DNA from: Siderastrea radians
Lineage: Eukaryota > Cnidaria > Anthozoa > Scleractinia > Rhizangiidae
Reading direction: 5' to 3'
Assembly (NCBI GenBank): GCA_964017195.1
Contig: CAXHKT010000125.1
Coordinates: 1-64,000, forward strand
Length of the DNA stretch: 64,000 nucleotides
Made by a program: the position numbers and the translations under genes. Position 1 is the first letter of the stretch, and each line of letters opens with the position of its first letter. The notes under the pieces were generated by a model that made no database searches, was not told the DNA's origin, and saw only the letters and a program-made list of their open reading frames with translations. Shown here piece after piece: positions 1 through 10,920 of the stretch.

Positions 1-1
1 G

Positions 2-3000
2 GCGGACGATGACGAGAATTTCGCACCGCTTCAGTCATCGGAGGAAATTGTGGGTGAAATGCCTTTTTCCCAAGTCAAAGCTGAGTTAAAAAGGAGAGGA
101 TTATCAGCGAAAGGGAGGAAAACAACTCTTACTGCGCGTCTTGTCGATGTTTTCAAACAAGAAAAATCGAAACCTTCGAGTTCGCATGAAAGTGTTGAAT
201 CGACTATTGCAGTCCAAACGCAAGCCCTGTCAGCTAACAACGGGTCTGCAGGGTCAACTGGTGACCATTTATCGTCGCAGTCTTCTAGTCATCAGTTAAG
301 TGAAATCCAGTTATTAAGAAGAAACGAAAAGATTCTCAAGATGGATATTGACGCCGTGATACAAGTCATACTCGAGACGAGCAAGAGTCCCGTCAACAAC
401 GCCATTAAAATGGAAAACCGTGTCCAAAAGTTGAATGGTTACCTGGAAAGTTGCAGTGAGGTAAGAGATGAGATTATTGCACTTATCCCTGATAATGAAG
501 TCGCTGAAGAAGCTCAAAAGTGGATTGACTATCAAACAGCAATTGATAATACTTTAGACATTGCTCAAGAGTACTTATCCAAGCTGTCAAGCCCTAAAGT
601 AGATGAGCAAGCCACTTCAGGTTCAGCAGAGTGTAAGAGATCACACTTGAAATTACCAAAATTGGAGTTACCTAAGTTTGATGGAGATGTTTTAAAGTTC
701 CAAATTTTTGGGATCTATTTGAGGCTGCTGTTCATGATAATGACAATGTGCCTGACGTTCAGAAGTTCACCTACCTACGGTCAGCCCTCGAAGGGGTTGC
801 TCATCACACTATTGAGGGGTTCGAAGTCACTAGTGCTAATTATCACCACGCAGTTGATGCTCTGAAACATCGCTTTGGTAGGAAGAGAATAATTATTTCA
901 TCTCTTGTCAAGTCAATTGTACAGCTGGAACCAAGGTCAAACGAAGGGGTAGCATCTTTGCGTGATCTTCATGACACTCTCAAAAACCGAATTAGAGCTT
1001 TACAAGCTTTGGGGGAAAGGCCAATGACACATTCTTGTATCCTCCTCCCAATAATGGAAACCAAGCTTCCACCTGAGTTCTCTGAGAAATGGGAGTTAGA
1101 AATAACTGACATTAAGGAAGAAAGTATCAACCTTGAACTATTCTTCAAGTTCTTGAACAAGCAAGTGATTTCCAAGGAGGCTGGAGAGAGAAATGCTAGC
1201 ACAATCAGTGAAGATGTTTATCACCCTCAACTTGGTGGAATGGCGAGAGGAAATGCGGGACGGGACAAAAACGGAACTGGAGTAAAGAACACCCGAGAGA
1301 AGATGTTTACAGCAGCTGCTCTACTAGCGAGTGGGACGAATCAGGGTTTCAATGCAACCTGCAACCTGTGTAAGGAACAGGGACATGACACTCCAAAATG
1401 TCCAGAGCTTAAGCGACACTCGGTCGAACAACGATGGCAGTCAGTTAGAGAGTACCGACTGTGTTTTAACTGTTTAAAGCCTGCAAACACTTTCCACTAC
1501 TCCTCATTTTGTCGCCAACCCAGGTGCAGTGTTGAAGGGTGTGGTCGACGTCATCACACAATGCTTCATGGTGATGGGGACAGAAGTACAGAGGGTCAGA
1601 TACACACAAGCATCAGTGGATTTGTGGCTTCATGCAACTCCAAGATGCAACAGACATTATCGCAGACTGCGACGGCTGTGTTGGTTGCAGATGGTGCCCA
1701 GAGAGTACCTGTGCGGGTTTTGTTTGACTCAGGAAGCCAAAGGTCTTATATCACCAAGAATGTTGCTGAATCATTGGCCTTAGATGGACCCTCTGAAGTC
1801 CTTAGCGTATCCATGTTAGGAGAAGAATCCAGCCAGACGAAGAGAATGAAGAGAGTCAGCTTCTCCCTCATCTCTATACAAGCAAGCCTTGCAAAGCCAG
1901 TTAGAATGGAGGCCCTCACCATAGACAAAATCTGCACCCCACTAGAACCAGTGGAGATCAGCTTAGAGAAATACCCTCATCTGAAGAACTTGGTGCTTGC
2001 TGACACCTATCCTTGTGGATCGGTCAACGTAGATATCTTGATAGGAGCAGACTTTTACTTCTCATTTATGAGTGGCAAATGTAAGAAAGGGGAAACCGCG
2101 AATGCGCCCACAGCAGTAGAGTCTACACTGGGATGGGTTGTAGCAGGGCCCATTGAGGTCATCCCTCTGAAAACACTAAGTCGATGTTGTCTACTGTGGG
2201 CATTGACCCAGTAACAGACAGTCTGAAGCGGTTTTGGGAGCTTGAATCTATCGGAATTGTTGATAAAGGGGAGGTACATATGTCCTTAGAGGAGGAAGAT
2301 TCCATAAGACAGTTCGGACTGAAATTTGATGGTGACCGTTATGAAGTACCGTTGCTATGGAAAAGTGATGCTCCACAACTGAACTCGAACTACTTCCAAA
2401 CAGTCAAGAGGCTTGAGAGTGTACAAAGGCAGCTCGAAAGGAATCCAGAAAGAGCCAATGCCTACAAGAATGCAATCAACCAATATGTAGAAAAGGGGTA
2501 CGCCGTAGATATTAAGGAGTCAGATGACGGTAACAAGAGAGTGAGGTTCCTACCACATCATGCAGTCTTCCGAGAAGACAAGAAGTCAACAAAGTGTCGA
2601 GTTGTTTTTGATGCATCAGCTTGTGATGAACATGATGTGTCGCTCAATGATTGCATTCTAACGGGGCCAGCACTTCAACCTAACCTTGTATCTGTTCTGC
2701 TTCGATTTTGAACCCGTAGAATTGCACTTATGGCTGATGTAGTAAAGATGTTCCTCCAGATCAAGGTCGATGAAAGGGACCAGGATGCTCTAAGATACCT
2801 GTGGAGGGATCTAAAGAGCGATGATCCTCCGAGAGTTTACCGGTTGCAGAGGTTGGCATTCGGTGTAAATTGTAGTCCGTTCCTAGCTATTGCCACAGTT
2901 CAAAGCCACGCAAAGAAATACAAGGAACAATTCCCTGATGCATCAAAAGAAGTTCTGTCTAATATGTACGTGGACGATTGTCTTACTGGTGCTGACGACG

Positions 3001-3588
3001 TTGGAGCTATGGTGGAGTTACAGCAGTCCTAAGATGAGATGATGGAACAAGGTGGGTTTAATGTGACTAAGTGGGCCAGCAATTCAAAGGAAGTCCTCAG
3101 CCTCATCGAAGAGCAAGAGCAATCTCAGTCCAGTACCACTGACTTCAACGCGAGTGAGCCGTTAAAGGTACCGGGAATCTGCTGGAATACGTTAAATGAC
3201 TGTTTTGTCTTCTGTGTTCCACCGTATGTGCTCACTGTTAGCGATCCCGAAACGAAGAGAAGCTTGTTGAGCATCGCTTCAAGGATTTTTGACCCTATGG
3301 GACTAATCACACCATTTACGATCAGGGCGAAAATGTTATTCAAGAACTTTGGCAGAGAGGTTTGCAGTGGGAGGGTCATTTGGATGAAGATATTGCCCTT
3401 CAGTGGATGTCATGGAGGTCCAAACTGTCTCAGTTGAATTGCATTAACGTTCCCCGCTATTTTATGGCAGACATCGGATCAAGCTCAAGCATAGAGCTCC
3501 ACGGCTTTGGTGATGCCTCGACTAAGGCATATGGTGCAGCAGTCTATATCAGATCCGTGGATGAAGCTGGCCGTGTCTCAACTCACCT
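2..3588 (+). pseudogene. BEL/Pao gag-protease-RT-RNase H (5' part, disrupted)
   Basis: The reading frame is open from the window edge. Near nt 56-160 there is a SAP-like motif (VKAELKRRGLSAKG), unusual at the front of a gag. Gag follows, then paired zinc knuckles (CNLCKEQGHDTPKC and a second Cys cluster near 1460-1570), an aspartic protease (LFDSGS, about nt 1720), and a reverse transcriptase whose YVDD box is at about 2967-2978. An RNase H start (HGFGDAS, about 3500) runs into the Polinton. The frame changes near 750, 2190 and 3380, and there are in-frame stops at 2709-2711 and 3030-3032. The family is clear from domain order and close similarity in layout to the intact copy at 40.4-46.4 kb. 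The product cannot be made as one polyprotein. Confidence 0.85.
3583..3588. repeat. Polinton target-site duplication, left copy (TCACCT)
   Basis: TCACCT sits directly before the left inverted repeat and recurs at 15858-15863 directly after the right one. Counting it once gives a continuous BEL RNase H frame across the empty site. Confidence 0.85.
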
Positions 3589-3780
3589 AGTAGTATAGTA
3601 AGATAGGAGTTCTGTAACCATTTATATATTAGAAGATTTATTTCAAGTTTTTAAACCACTCACATATAAAACAATTTTTCCACATGGGTGAAAGAGAAAA
3701 GTTTTATAAATGAGAGCTCTATATCCGTTTTTACACCGATAACACAAAAACAGGTTTATATTGGTGGAAAAGGTGGAAAG
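3589..3780 (+). repeat. Polinton left terminal inverted repeat
   Basis: This stretch is the near-perfect reverse complement of 15665-15858. It begins AGTAGTATAGTAAGATAGG and loses similarity after GGTGGAAAAGGTGGAAAG. A few mismatches and 1-bp indels separate the arms, such as the segment around TTTATATTGG. Confidence 0.9.
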
Positions 3781-3923
3781 AATGTTATTGCAACACTTTT
3801 TAAAAACCGCAATAATATATTTTACAAGTTTTTTGTTGTAAAACTGTCACAGAATTTCAAAAAAAAATTTTCATTTAGAGATTTGTGTTTTGTTATAATA
3901 TCAAAAGTGTTACAGAATCCCAA

Positions 3924-6900
3924 ATGTCTGTTGCAAGAAATCAGAAAGATATTTCTCAAATGTTTTATGGTGAAATACCGGAAAAAATTAAAAAGAGTTT
4001 ACCTCGTCCATTAAAACCGCTTGTTGAAATTGAGGATGAGTTTTACATATCAACAAACAATTATGTTAATAAATGGCTTTATGTCTGGAAAATGGTTGTA
4101 TCGGATAAAACCCCTACAAAAAAGATCTTTTTAAGTTTGCAAGATCAATAAAAGAAAGTTTTACAGATTTAATAAAAAGAGAACTTAAAGAGTTAAAAAA
4201 TATAAAAGTAAGTCTTGAGATGAAAGTTAAATTTATAAAGGTAAGAGAAAAAGAAGAAATTCAATTCATGGAGCAATATTTTCGAGAAAATGAGCCACAG
4301 GTTTTTTTCGCAAACGACGATGAAAATGAGACAGAAGAATATTTCGATAACATTATTGAAAAAATTAATGGAAAAATCGAGGCATGGGTAGCGGAAGGGT
4401 CAGGATGGGAAGTGGAAAAAATAGAGCTTGTTTACGTGAATGTCGCACGGTTTAAACCACTGCGTGGAGGAACATATTTGCCAATTCCAACAAAGTTAAA
4501 AAACAAAAAAGCAGTTATGAACGTGCAGAATAAGGACAATGAGTGTTTGAAGTGGGCTGTAAGATCAGCTTTGTTCCCCCCACCAGAAGGAAAAAATCCA
4601 AACAGACCAAGTTCTTACCCAATTAACGATGGTATTAATTGGAGTGGCATTGTTTTTCCAACACCAGTAAAACAGATTGACAAGCTTGAGGCGCAAAATG
4701 AAAACCTCGCAATAACCGTATTTGGTTGGGAAAATGATTGTGTGATTGTGTATAGGATAAGTAAAAAAGAAAAAAGCGTTCCGAGGATAAATCTGATGTT
4801 CATTGAGTCGGGTGAAAAACAGCATTATTGTTATGTAAAAAGGGTGACCGCTTTGCTTTACGATCAGAGCAAAGCTCACAACACAAAACACTACTGCATG
4901 TTGTGCTTAACAGGTTTTCAAGAGAGGACTTGTTGGAAAACCATAAAAAATATTGCAATGGTTTAAAAGGAAAACCGACAAGGATTGTTATGCCAAAAGA
5001 GGAGGAAAAAATACTTTCATTTCAAAATTATTACAAGCAAATGAAAGCACCTTATGTTATGTACGCTGATTTTGAGGCTTTAGTAAAAAAAATTTCTCTT
5101 TGTGAGCTGGAGGTAAAGAATAAAGAGAAAAGTTACACCATGAAAACAGAATATCACAAGGCAAGTGGTTATTCTTACACGGTTGTGAGAAGTGACGGTG
5201 AATTTTCAGGACCAAAAGTTTACAGGGGTGAAAACGCGGTGGGAACGTTTTTAATTGACATTCTGCAGGAAGAGGTGAAAATAAGAGAGAGTTTGGCAGC
5301 ACCAAAACCAATTGTGATGACGGCTGAAGACTGGGAAAAATACAAAAACGCAACAGATTGCCACATTTGCAATAAAAATTTGATAAAAGATGAATTCTTA
5401 GACTCTTTGCCGGTTTGGAGCATAGAAGATGGTGAAGGTGGAGAAAAATGCAGCTATAAGGGTCAAGGGCATAAAAAATGTTTTTACACAGCACAGAAAG
5501 AGCAAAAATGGGGGGTTCTTAAGCTAAAAAAATTAACAGAAAAAAAAGACCAGTTGGAAGCAAAAAAACAGAAGAATTGTATTTTCTGTGAGAAATCATT
5601 ACTTCAGAAAAACTTTAGAGACGCAGTGAAAGATCATTGTCACATAACTGGAAGGTATCGCGGTGCGGCGCACAACAATTGTAATGTAAAAATGTACATT
5701 AACCCAAAAACAACCCCCATACCTGTCATATTTCACAATCTAAAGGGTTACGACGCGCACCATTTAATGCAAGAGATTTCGCAACTTGAAAAAGATGTTG
5801 AAAACTGCATTGCTAAAAACATGGAGAAATATATCACATTTTCAGTCGGAGGTCTGCGTTTCATTGACAGCTTTAACTTTTTACAAGGAAGTCCTGATTC
5901 ACTTGTAAGCGCAACACCAAAGGAGTCATTGAAAATAACACCAACCATTTCAAAAGGCAGCGACCTGCTTTACAAAAAAGGGATTTATCCTTATGAGTAC
6001 ATGGATTCATGGGGGAGCTTTAGCGAGATGAAGTTTCCGGACAAAGAGAAGTTTTACAGTAAGTTGAACGACGAGCACATAACAGACGAAGAGTATGCAC
6101 ACGCGCAGACTGTTTGGGAGACTTTTGAATGTAAAACGTTGGGTGATTATCATGATCTTTACGTAAAAACAGATGTTGCCCTGTTGGCAGATGTTTTTGA
6201 GAACTTCCGAAATCTATGACAAAAACAGTATGGGTTAGATCCAGCTCATTATTACACATCACCAGGACTATCCTGGGACGCTTTTTTGAAAAAGACAGCG
6301 GTCGAAGTTGAGTTATTCACAGACCTTGAAATGTATCTATTTGTGGAAAGGGGAATGCGGGGTGGAATCTCCATAGTAAGCAAGAGATACACAAAGGCAA
6401 ACAACCCACTATTAAAAGACTATGACCCAAGCAGACCAAACAAATACATCATGTATCTCGACGCTAATAATCTTTACGGATGGGCAATGAGCAAACCACT
6501 CCCGAAAAGAGATTTTAAATGGAAACATGTTATGCCCACTGAGGAAGACATCATTAAAAAAAAAGAAAACGCAAAGAATGGATGGATTCTTGATGTGGAT
6601 CTTGAATACCCAAAGGAACTGTATGAAGAACACAACAGCTTTCCCCTTGCCCCCGAGAAAAATCAGGTTAAAAATGAATGGATGTCAGAATACCAACACA
6701 GTTTGATAAAAGACTTGGATCTGAAAACACCAAAATGCAACAAGTTGTTGTTGACTCTTCAAGACAAAAACAGCTATGTGGTGCATTACCGAAACTTGCA
6801 GTTTTACCTGAATCAAGGAATGAAACTGAAACGCGTGCACAGGGTGTTGGAGTTCGAACAAGAATGTTGGATGGAGCCGTACATCCGGATGAATACAGAA

Positions 6901-7789
6901 TTCAGGAAAAACGCAAAGAGCGACTTTGAAAAGAACTTTTACAAGCTCATGAATAACTCAGTTTTCGGCAAAACCATGGAAAACCTGCGTAACCGTGTTG
7001 AAATAAAAATAGTAAGAAGCAATGAGACAGACAAAATAAGGAAATTAGTTGCCAGCCCTTTATACTCAAGGCATGTTATGTTTTCAAACGACCTGTTCGG
7101 AATCGACATGCGCAAAAGTAAGCTGCTGCTCAACAAGCCTGTCTACACAGGGATGACAATCCTTGACAACAGCAAGATCTTGATGTATGATTTTTTCTAC
7201 AACGAGCTGAAAAAAAAATATGGCTCAAAGTGCGAACTCTTGTATACAGACACCGACAGCCTTTTGCTTGAGATTGAAACGGATGACGTCTATAAAGACA
7301 TCGAAACAAACAAAAATCTATATGATACGAGTGACTACCCAAAGGAGCATCCACTTTACTCAAATTCTAATAAAAAGGTCTTGGGCAAAATGAAAGACGA
7401 ATGTGCCGGAATCCCCATAGAAGAGCGTGTGTGTCTGAGACCGAAAATGTACTCGATTCTGAAGGGTGACAAAAAAAAACATAAAAAAAGCGAAGGGTGT
7501 AAAAAAGTGTGTCGTTAAGAAACAAATAATGCATGAACAGTACAAGAAAACGCTTTTTGGTAAGAAGCAGCAATGGCATGGAATGAACATTCTTCGAAGT
7601 GAAGGGCATGAGATTTACGGCATGTATGTTAACAAAATCTCGCTTTCCCCATTTGATTCAAAGCGTTGGATAGAAGAAGACGGTATTCATACAAAAGCTT
7701 ATGGTTATGAACCCGCATTCAAATTTACAGATGCTGAAATTGCCGCAATTGCTGAAGCCGAAGAAGCTTTAGAGTTGCTTGGGTGGTAA
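3924..7789 (+). pseudogene. Protein-primed family B DNA polymerase of the Polinton (frameshifted)
   Basis: This would replicate the element from a terminal protein. From the likely ATG at 3924 the product is about 1,290 codons. An N-terminal domain is followed by a Cys/His finger (HYCMLCL, about 4890). The 3'-5' exonuclease shows YADFEAL (ExoI, about 5060), a DHCHITGRYRG zinc-binding insert (about 5635), NLKGYD (ExoII, about 5740) and a DVALLADVF segment (about 6175). The polymerase shows DANNLYG (motif A, about 6460), NNSVFGKT (motif B, about 6955) and YTDTDS (motif C, about 7244). Four lesions break it: a frame change near the A6 run at about 4118, another near 4910, a TGA at 6217-6219, and a frame change in the A-rich run at about 7470-7490. 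Catalytic motifs are all retained. The 3' end overlaps the converging integrase gene by 21 bp. Confidence 0.9.
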
Positions 7790-8773
7790 CTCTATGTTTG
7801 GAGGGACAACCAAAAGCTCTTCGCGGACAAACCAGCGTTTTGGTCCGTCAAACAAATAATAGATAACCGGTGCGTCTCGTTTTATCATTATTTTTTCAAT
7901 CTCGTAAACATTCAAAGACCAGATTGGGTCGGTAGCTCTCCGTCGGCCACCTTCAAGTTCACCAGGTTGATAGAGATAGCGAACACTTAAACCGGAGGGG
8001 AGCTTTTTTTCGTTTTCACCAACGGGTCTCAAATAAGGTGTGGAGGGTTTGGATGGAACATTTTTCTTTTTGATGGCATCAACAGGTTTTTGACCAGTCA
8101 GTCGAGTGACTTCTTTATTCAAAGCTGAAATAACAGCTGGCAGTCGGGCCACCCATTCAGTTGATCTTTTGTCTTCTGGAAGGCGCATTTCAACCCCATA
8201 TTGGTGTCCAAACAGTCGTTCAGCCAGGGTGCGGTTGAATCTTTCAACGATAGCTTGATCACGGTGAATATCCACACGACCACGTCTAACCTCAACATTA
8301 TGTTTCGAAAGCAGTTGATTCACAACGCCAATAAACTCACGACCAGGATCGACCTGAAGCAGTTTCGGCCACTTCAAAGGACCACGACTATAAATCCGTT
8401 CCAGAGCAGATGCGACTTCTTTAGCCTCTTTTGTGGTTAACGGTTCGGCTTCTTTGTATCGAGAGGGCACATCTACCACTGTGAGAGCATATTTAAAAGT
8501 TTTACGGGAGCGTGATGGGCGATCGTGTGGGAGATACAGAAGATCGGCTTGGTGAACTTTGTTTGGAACAGGAACATCAAATTTCGGCCTTGGAATGTAA
8601 CGTGGGGCTGGTAAATAAACCTGCCAAAGAGCTTGCTTTATCAACCAGTTTTGAGCCACATCTTCCGAAACTTTCGCTGCCTGGGCTAATTTCTTAATTG
8701 CTGCAAACCCTTTCCAATACCCTTGCGGGCTGTAATAAATTTTTGACAACTTATTGAAAATGCGCGAGCTCAT
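7769..8773 (-). CDS. Polinton integrase (retroviral DDE type)
   Basis: An intact 334-aa ORF starts at an ATG on 8773. It would cut and join the element ends to target DNA in the nucleus. The DDE core is visible: D in HQADLLYLP (about residue 95), D in QVDPGREF (about residue 160) and E in AIVERFNRTL (about residue 195), with spacing normal for rve integrases. The last 60 residues (from NVYEIEKIM on) look like the small beta-barrel or chromo-like tail found in Polinton integrases; that part is inference. Only 23 bp, containing a GTATAC palindrome, separates its start from the divergent zinc-ribbon gene. Its tail overlaps the end of the polymerase gene. It is one of the few Polinton genes here with no visible lesion. 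Confidence 0.9.
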   Translation of the reverse strand: MSSRIFNKLSKIYYSPQGYWKGFAAIKKLAQAAKVSEDVAQNWLIKQALWQVYLPAPRYIPRPKFDVPVPNKVHQADLLYLPHDRPSRSRKTFKYALTVVDVPSRYKEAEPLTTKEAKEVASALERIYSRGPLKWPKLLQVDPGREFIGVVNQLLSKHNVEVRRGRVDIHRDQAIVERFNRTLAERLFGHQYGVEMRLPEDKRSTEWVARLPAVISALNKEVTRLTGQKPVDAIKKKNVPSKPSTPYLRPVGENEKKLPSGLSVRYLYQPGELEGGRRRATDPIWSLNVYEIEKIMIKRDAPVIYYLFDGPKRWFVREELLVVPPNIELPPKQL

Positions 8774-8796
8774 TGTATACCATACAGAATAAAAAA

Positions 8797-9328
8797 ATGG
8801 ACGACCCGTTTGGTTGTTTGCAAGGTGAGAAAATTTCGTCGAAAATGATTAAAGAAATGTTACAAAAAAAATGAAATAAGCCTGTTATCAAAAAAGATTA
8901 ATCGTTGTCCTTCATGCGAGGAGCAAATAGTTTATGTGGTGAATGAGTTCTGTCGTGCATGTCCAAAATGTGGTAGAGCGTTTGATTTTGAAGATGAACA
9001 ATTTCAAGAAGAAAATCGGGAAAGAATTTTCACTGCAAGTAATTTTCATTTAAAAAGTGTTTTGCGGAAATGGAAAATTAACGAAATGTTTTCTTCCAGC
9101 GAGGTAGATTTTCTTGGTAACGTTATTGCTCAATTTCAGAAGATGTCCGGCAAGTCAGTGAACTACCCCTGTTTTCTGTACAATTATTTTGAAATAGTAC
9201 CTTCTGAATGCTGGCCCAACAAAAAAGAAATTATGGAATCTATTTCTCATCACCTTCCAAAAAGCTTAGCAAGCAGGTGGTGCGCAAAACATATTTGCCT
9301 GTTTTCGGATTTTTTACCAAACGCATGA
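8797..9328 (+). pseudogene. Small zinc-ribbon protein of the Polinton (frameshift in A-run)
   Basis: An ATG at 8797 opens a short frame that ends in a run of As at about 8868-8876. The next frame continues without a break in sense, giving CPSC and then CRACPKCG, two CxxC pairs spaced like a zinc ribbon. The full product would be about 176 residues. The remaining 110 residues are rich in aromatic and acidic residues and are not recognised. It diverges from the integrase across a 23-bp gap. It runs 89 bp into the end of the opposite-strand PLA2-like gene, an unusually long tail-to-tail overlap. A regulatory or nucleic-acid-binding role is only inferred from the ribbon. Confidence 0.6.
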
Positions 9329-10043
9329 CAGTACCTTTTTTTGGATGAGTACAAAATTTCTTGCTTGTGACACCAGTTGGTCCCATGAAAGCATTTTTCG
9401 CAATATCACCTTTCCAATACCGATCGAAAACAGGTTTTGTTGAAGGAATTAATTTTTTTGTAACGTTTTCAGCATATTTGGCAACTTCCCAGGGTTTAAA
9501 ACCCAACCCTAATTTTTGTTTAGCATTTATTGCATTTCTTGCAGCCGCATGACCCCACTGTCTCTGTTTGTAAGGAACAGCGTCAAGAGACTTAACCATT
9601 TTTTTATCCTCTTTGTGTTTGCATTTTTTCAGGTTTTCACCATACTTTTTTTCACGGTTGGAACAAACATCATAATCAACATCATGTTGCAAAGCAATCG
9701 CATCTGTTGCACCTGTTGGTGGTTGATATATTTCCAGAATTTCCCTCGCTTCTGGGTCGTATTTCACCTGCTTTTCAAGAGGGTTATATGGCCCTGTGAA
9801 ATTATGTCCCGGCAATGTCCAACCTTTTTTTGGTTTCGGAAATTTACCAATTGCTGCATGTATATCAATACCACTGCCCTCCACGTTTTCCGGCATAAAA
9901 CTTGTTTTTGTTATTCCGCAACTAGCGCATTTTGCTTTCAAGAGGAGGAGTTTTCGATTGTTCTTTTTTTTTATTACAACCTGTTCAACCTTTTCACTTC
10001 CCTGTACATTAGGTGTGTTCCGCTCTTCTTTCACACAGTACAT
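9240..10043 (-). CDS. PLA2-like domain protein of the Polinton
   Basis: A 267-aa ORF starts at an ATG on 10043. Near residue 80 is GWTLPGHNFTGPYNPL, resembling the calcium loop of virion phospholipase A2 domains. About 40 residues further on comes ALQHDVDYDVC, holding the His-Asp catalytic pair and a following Tyr. This arrangement is known from parvoviral capsid PLA2 domains, where it breaches the endosomal membrane during entry; the same job here is inference. An N-terminal CASCG motif may bind metal. The C-terminal half is basic and may contact DNA or capsid. The gene sits in the minus-strand virion block beside the protease and capsid genes, which fits a structural protein. Activity cannot be judged from sequence alone. 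Confidence 0.72.
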   Translation of the reverse strand: MYCVKEERNTPNVQGSEKVEQVVIKKKNNRKLLLLKAKCASCGITKTSFMPENVEGSGIDIHAAIGKFPKPKKGWTLPGHNFTGPYNPLEKQVKYDPEAREILEIYQPPTGATDAIALQHDVDYDVCSNREKKYGENLKKCKHKEDKKMVKSLDAVPYKQRQWGHAAARNAINAKQKLGLGFKPWEVAKYAENVTKKLIPSTKPVFDRYWKGDIAKNAFMGPTGVTSKKFCTHPKKGTVMRLVKNPKTGKYVLRTTCLLSFLEGDEK

Positions 10044-10057
10044 TTCCGTTATATATT

Positions 10058-10528
10058 TTAAGAAAAATAATTTTTCACAATTTCCTCGTTTTGAAGTAAA
10101 TCGTTGGAGAACATTTTCAAAATATCGGCAAAACTTGTTCCTTTATTTCTTTCGTTTAAAAAGAGAAGGCAGTAATAACCACATCTCACACTTTGTTCCC
10201 ATTGAATTTGGTTATCGTTTCTGAAAAAATGTGTCATCCCGTGCATTGACATTTCTTTTTCCCATTCCAAAGGTGGTGGAAGCCCAAATGAATCGAAATA
10301 CTCGCAAGTGTCTTCATCAGACCAACAACATACCCAATGAGTTCCCAAACTTCCGAAATCATCCAAGTTGATAATGCATGGGGAATGAAAAAAGGGTTTT
10401 TTTTCGTTTCTGCTAAAAATGCCTTTGATGGGTATTCGTAAAAAGTTGCACCATTTTTTCAGGTCAATGTTGGAAAGAGGTTTATCAACAAATTTCACTT
10501 TTTTTTTAAACGATAATAATCCTCCCAA
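10058..10528 (-). CDS. Adenain-like (C5/Ulp1 fold) cysteine protease of the Polinton
   Basis: The 156-aa frame has the triad layout of adenovirus-type maturation proteases: His in GTHWVCCW (about residue 64), an acidic residue in CEYFDSFGLPPP (about residue 77), Gln in QIQWEQS and the nucleophile Cys in RCGYYCL (about residue 118). The role would be processing of capsid precursors. No ATG is found at the front: the first codon of the open stretch is TTG, and the frame runs back under the end of the upstream ORF (overlap 10495-10528). Either the start has been lost in the A-rich run near 10500 or the N-terminus differs. Adjacent virion genes on the same strand support the call. Confidence 0.8.
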   Translation of the reverse strand: MGGLLSFKKKVKFVDKPLSNIDLKKWCNFLRIPIKGIFSRNEKKPFFHSPCIINLDDFGSLGTHWVCCWSDEDTCEYFDSFGLPPPLEWEKEMSMHGMTHFFRNDNQIQWEQSVRCGYYCLLFLNERNKGTSFADILKMFSNDLLQNEEIVKNYFS

Positions 10529-10878
10529 GTTCCATAAAAAGGTGGAGGTTGAATTTGCATACCTTTACCTTTTGGTATTCCTGGTGATCGTCTTGTTCGT
10601 GGTGGCGGTGGTGGTGGTTGCGTTTGCATACCTTTTCCACGCTGAGAAGTACTTTGAATCTGTGTCTGGCTTAATTTTATTACCATTCCTTTCCCTGCCG
10701 CTGATCTTTTTTTCAATCGCTCGATTTGAGTTTCAGTGAGAAGAAGTTCGACACCACGCCCAATTTGGTCTGGTTTAACTTTCAGATAAACAGGTGTCTT
10801 CGTAACATAAGCTTTTTGAAGTTTCTTTTTCTGACCATCAGTCAGTGCGATTTTGAATGGATGATAAGTTGTGCTCAT
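10495..10878 (-). CDS. Small basic proline-rich Polinton protein (unrecognised)
   Basis: A 127-aa ORF starts at an ATG on 10878, with a TATA-like ATATAC about 10 bases before it. The first 70 residues are basic and amphipathic (LTETQIERLKKRSAAGKG, KLSQTQIQ). A poly-proline stretch follows, then two similar RGKGMQTQPPP / KGKGMQIQPPP segments. Basic content and location between the protease and major capsid genes suggest a small DNA-condensing or cement protein processed by the protease, comparable in placement to small adenoviral core proteins. That role is inference. The last 34 bp overlap the protease frame. Confidence 0.55.
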   Translation of the reverse strand: MSTTYHPFKIALTDGQKKKLQKAYVTKTPVYLKVKPDQIGRGVELLLTETQIERLKKRSAAGKGMVIKLSQTQIQSTSQRGKGMQTQPPPPPPRTRRSPGIPKGKGMQIQPPPFYGTWEDYYRLKKK

Positions 10879-10920
10879 TGTGTGTGTATATTATATTGAG
10901 AATTTTTTTTTCAATTTTTT

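Noticed and set aside
3688..4014. 108-aa ORF inside the Polinton left end
   Set aside because: Its front is inverted-repeat sequence also found at the right end, and the rest overlaps the polymerase start in another frame.
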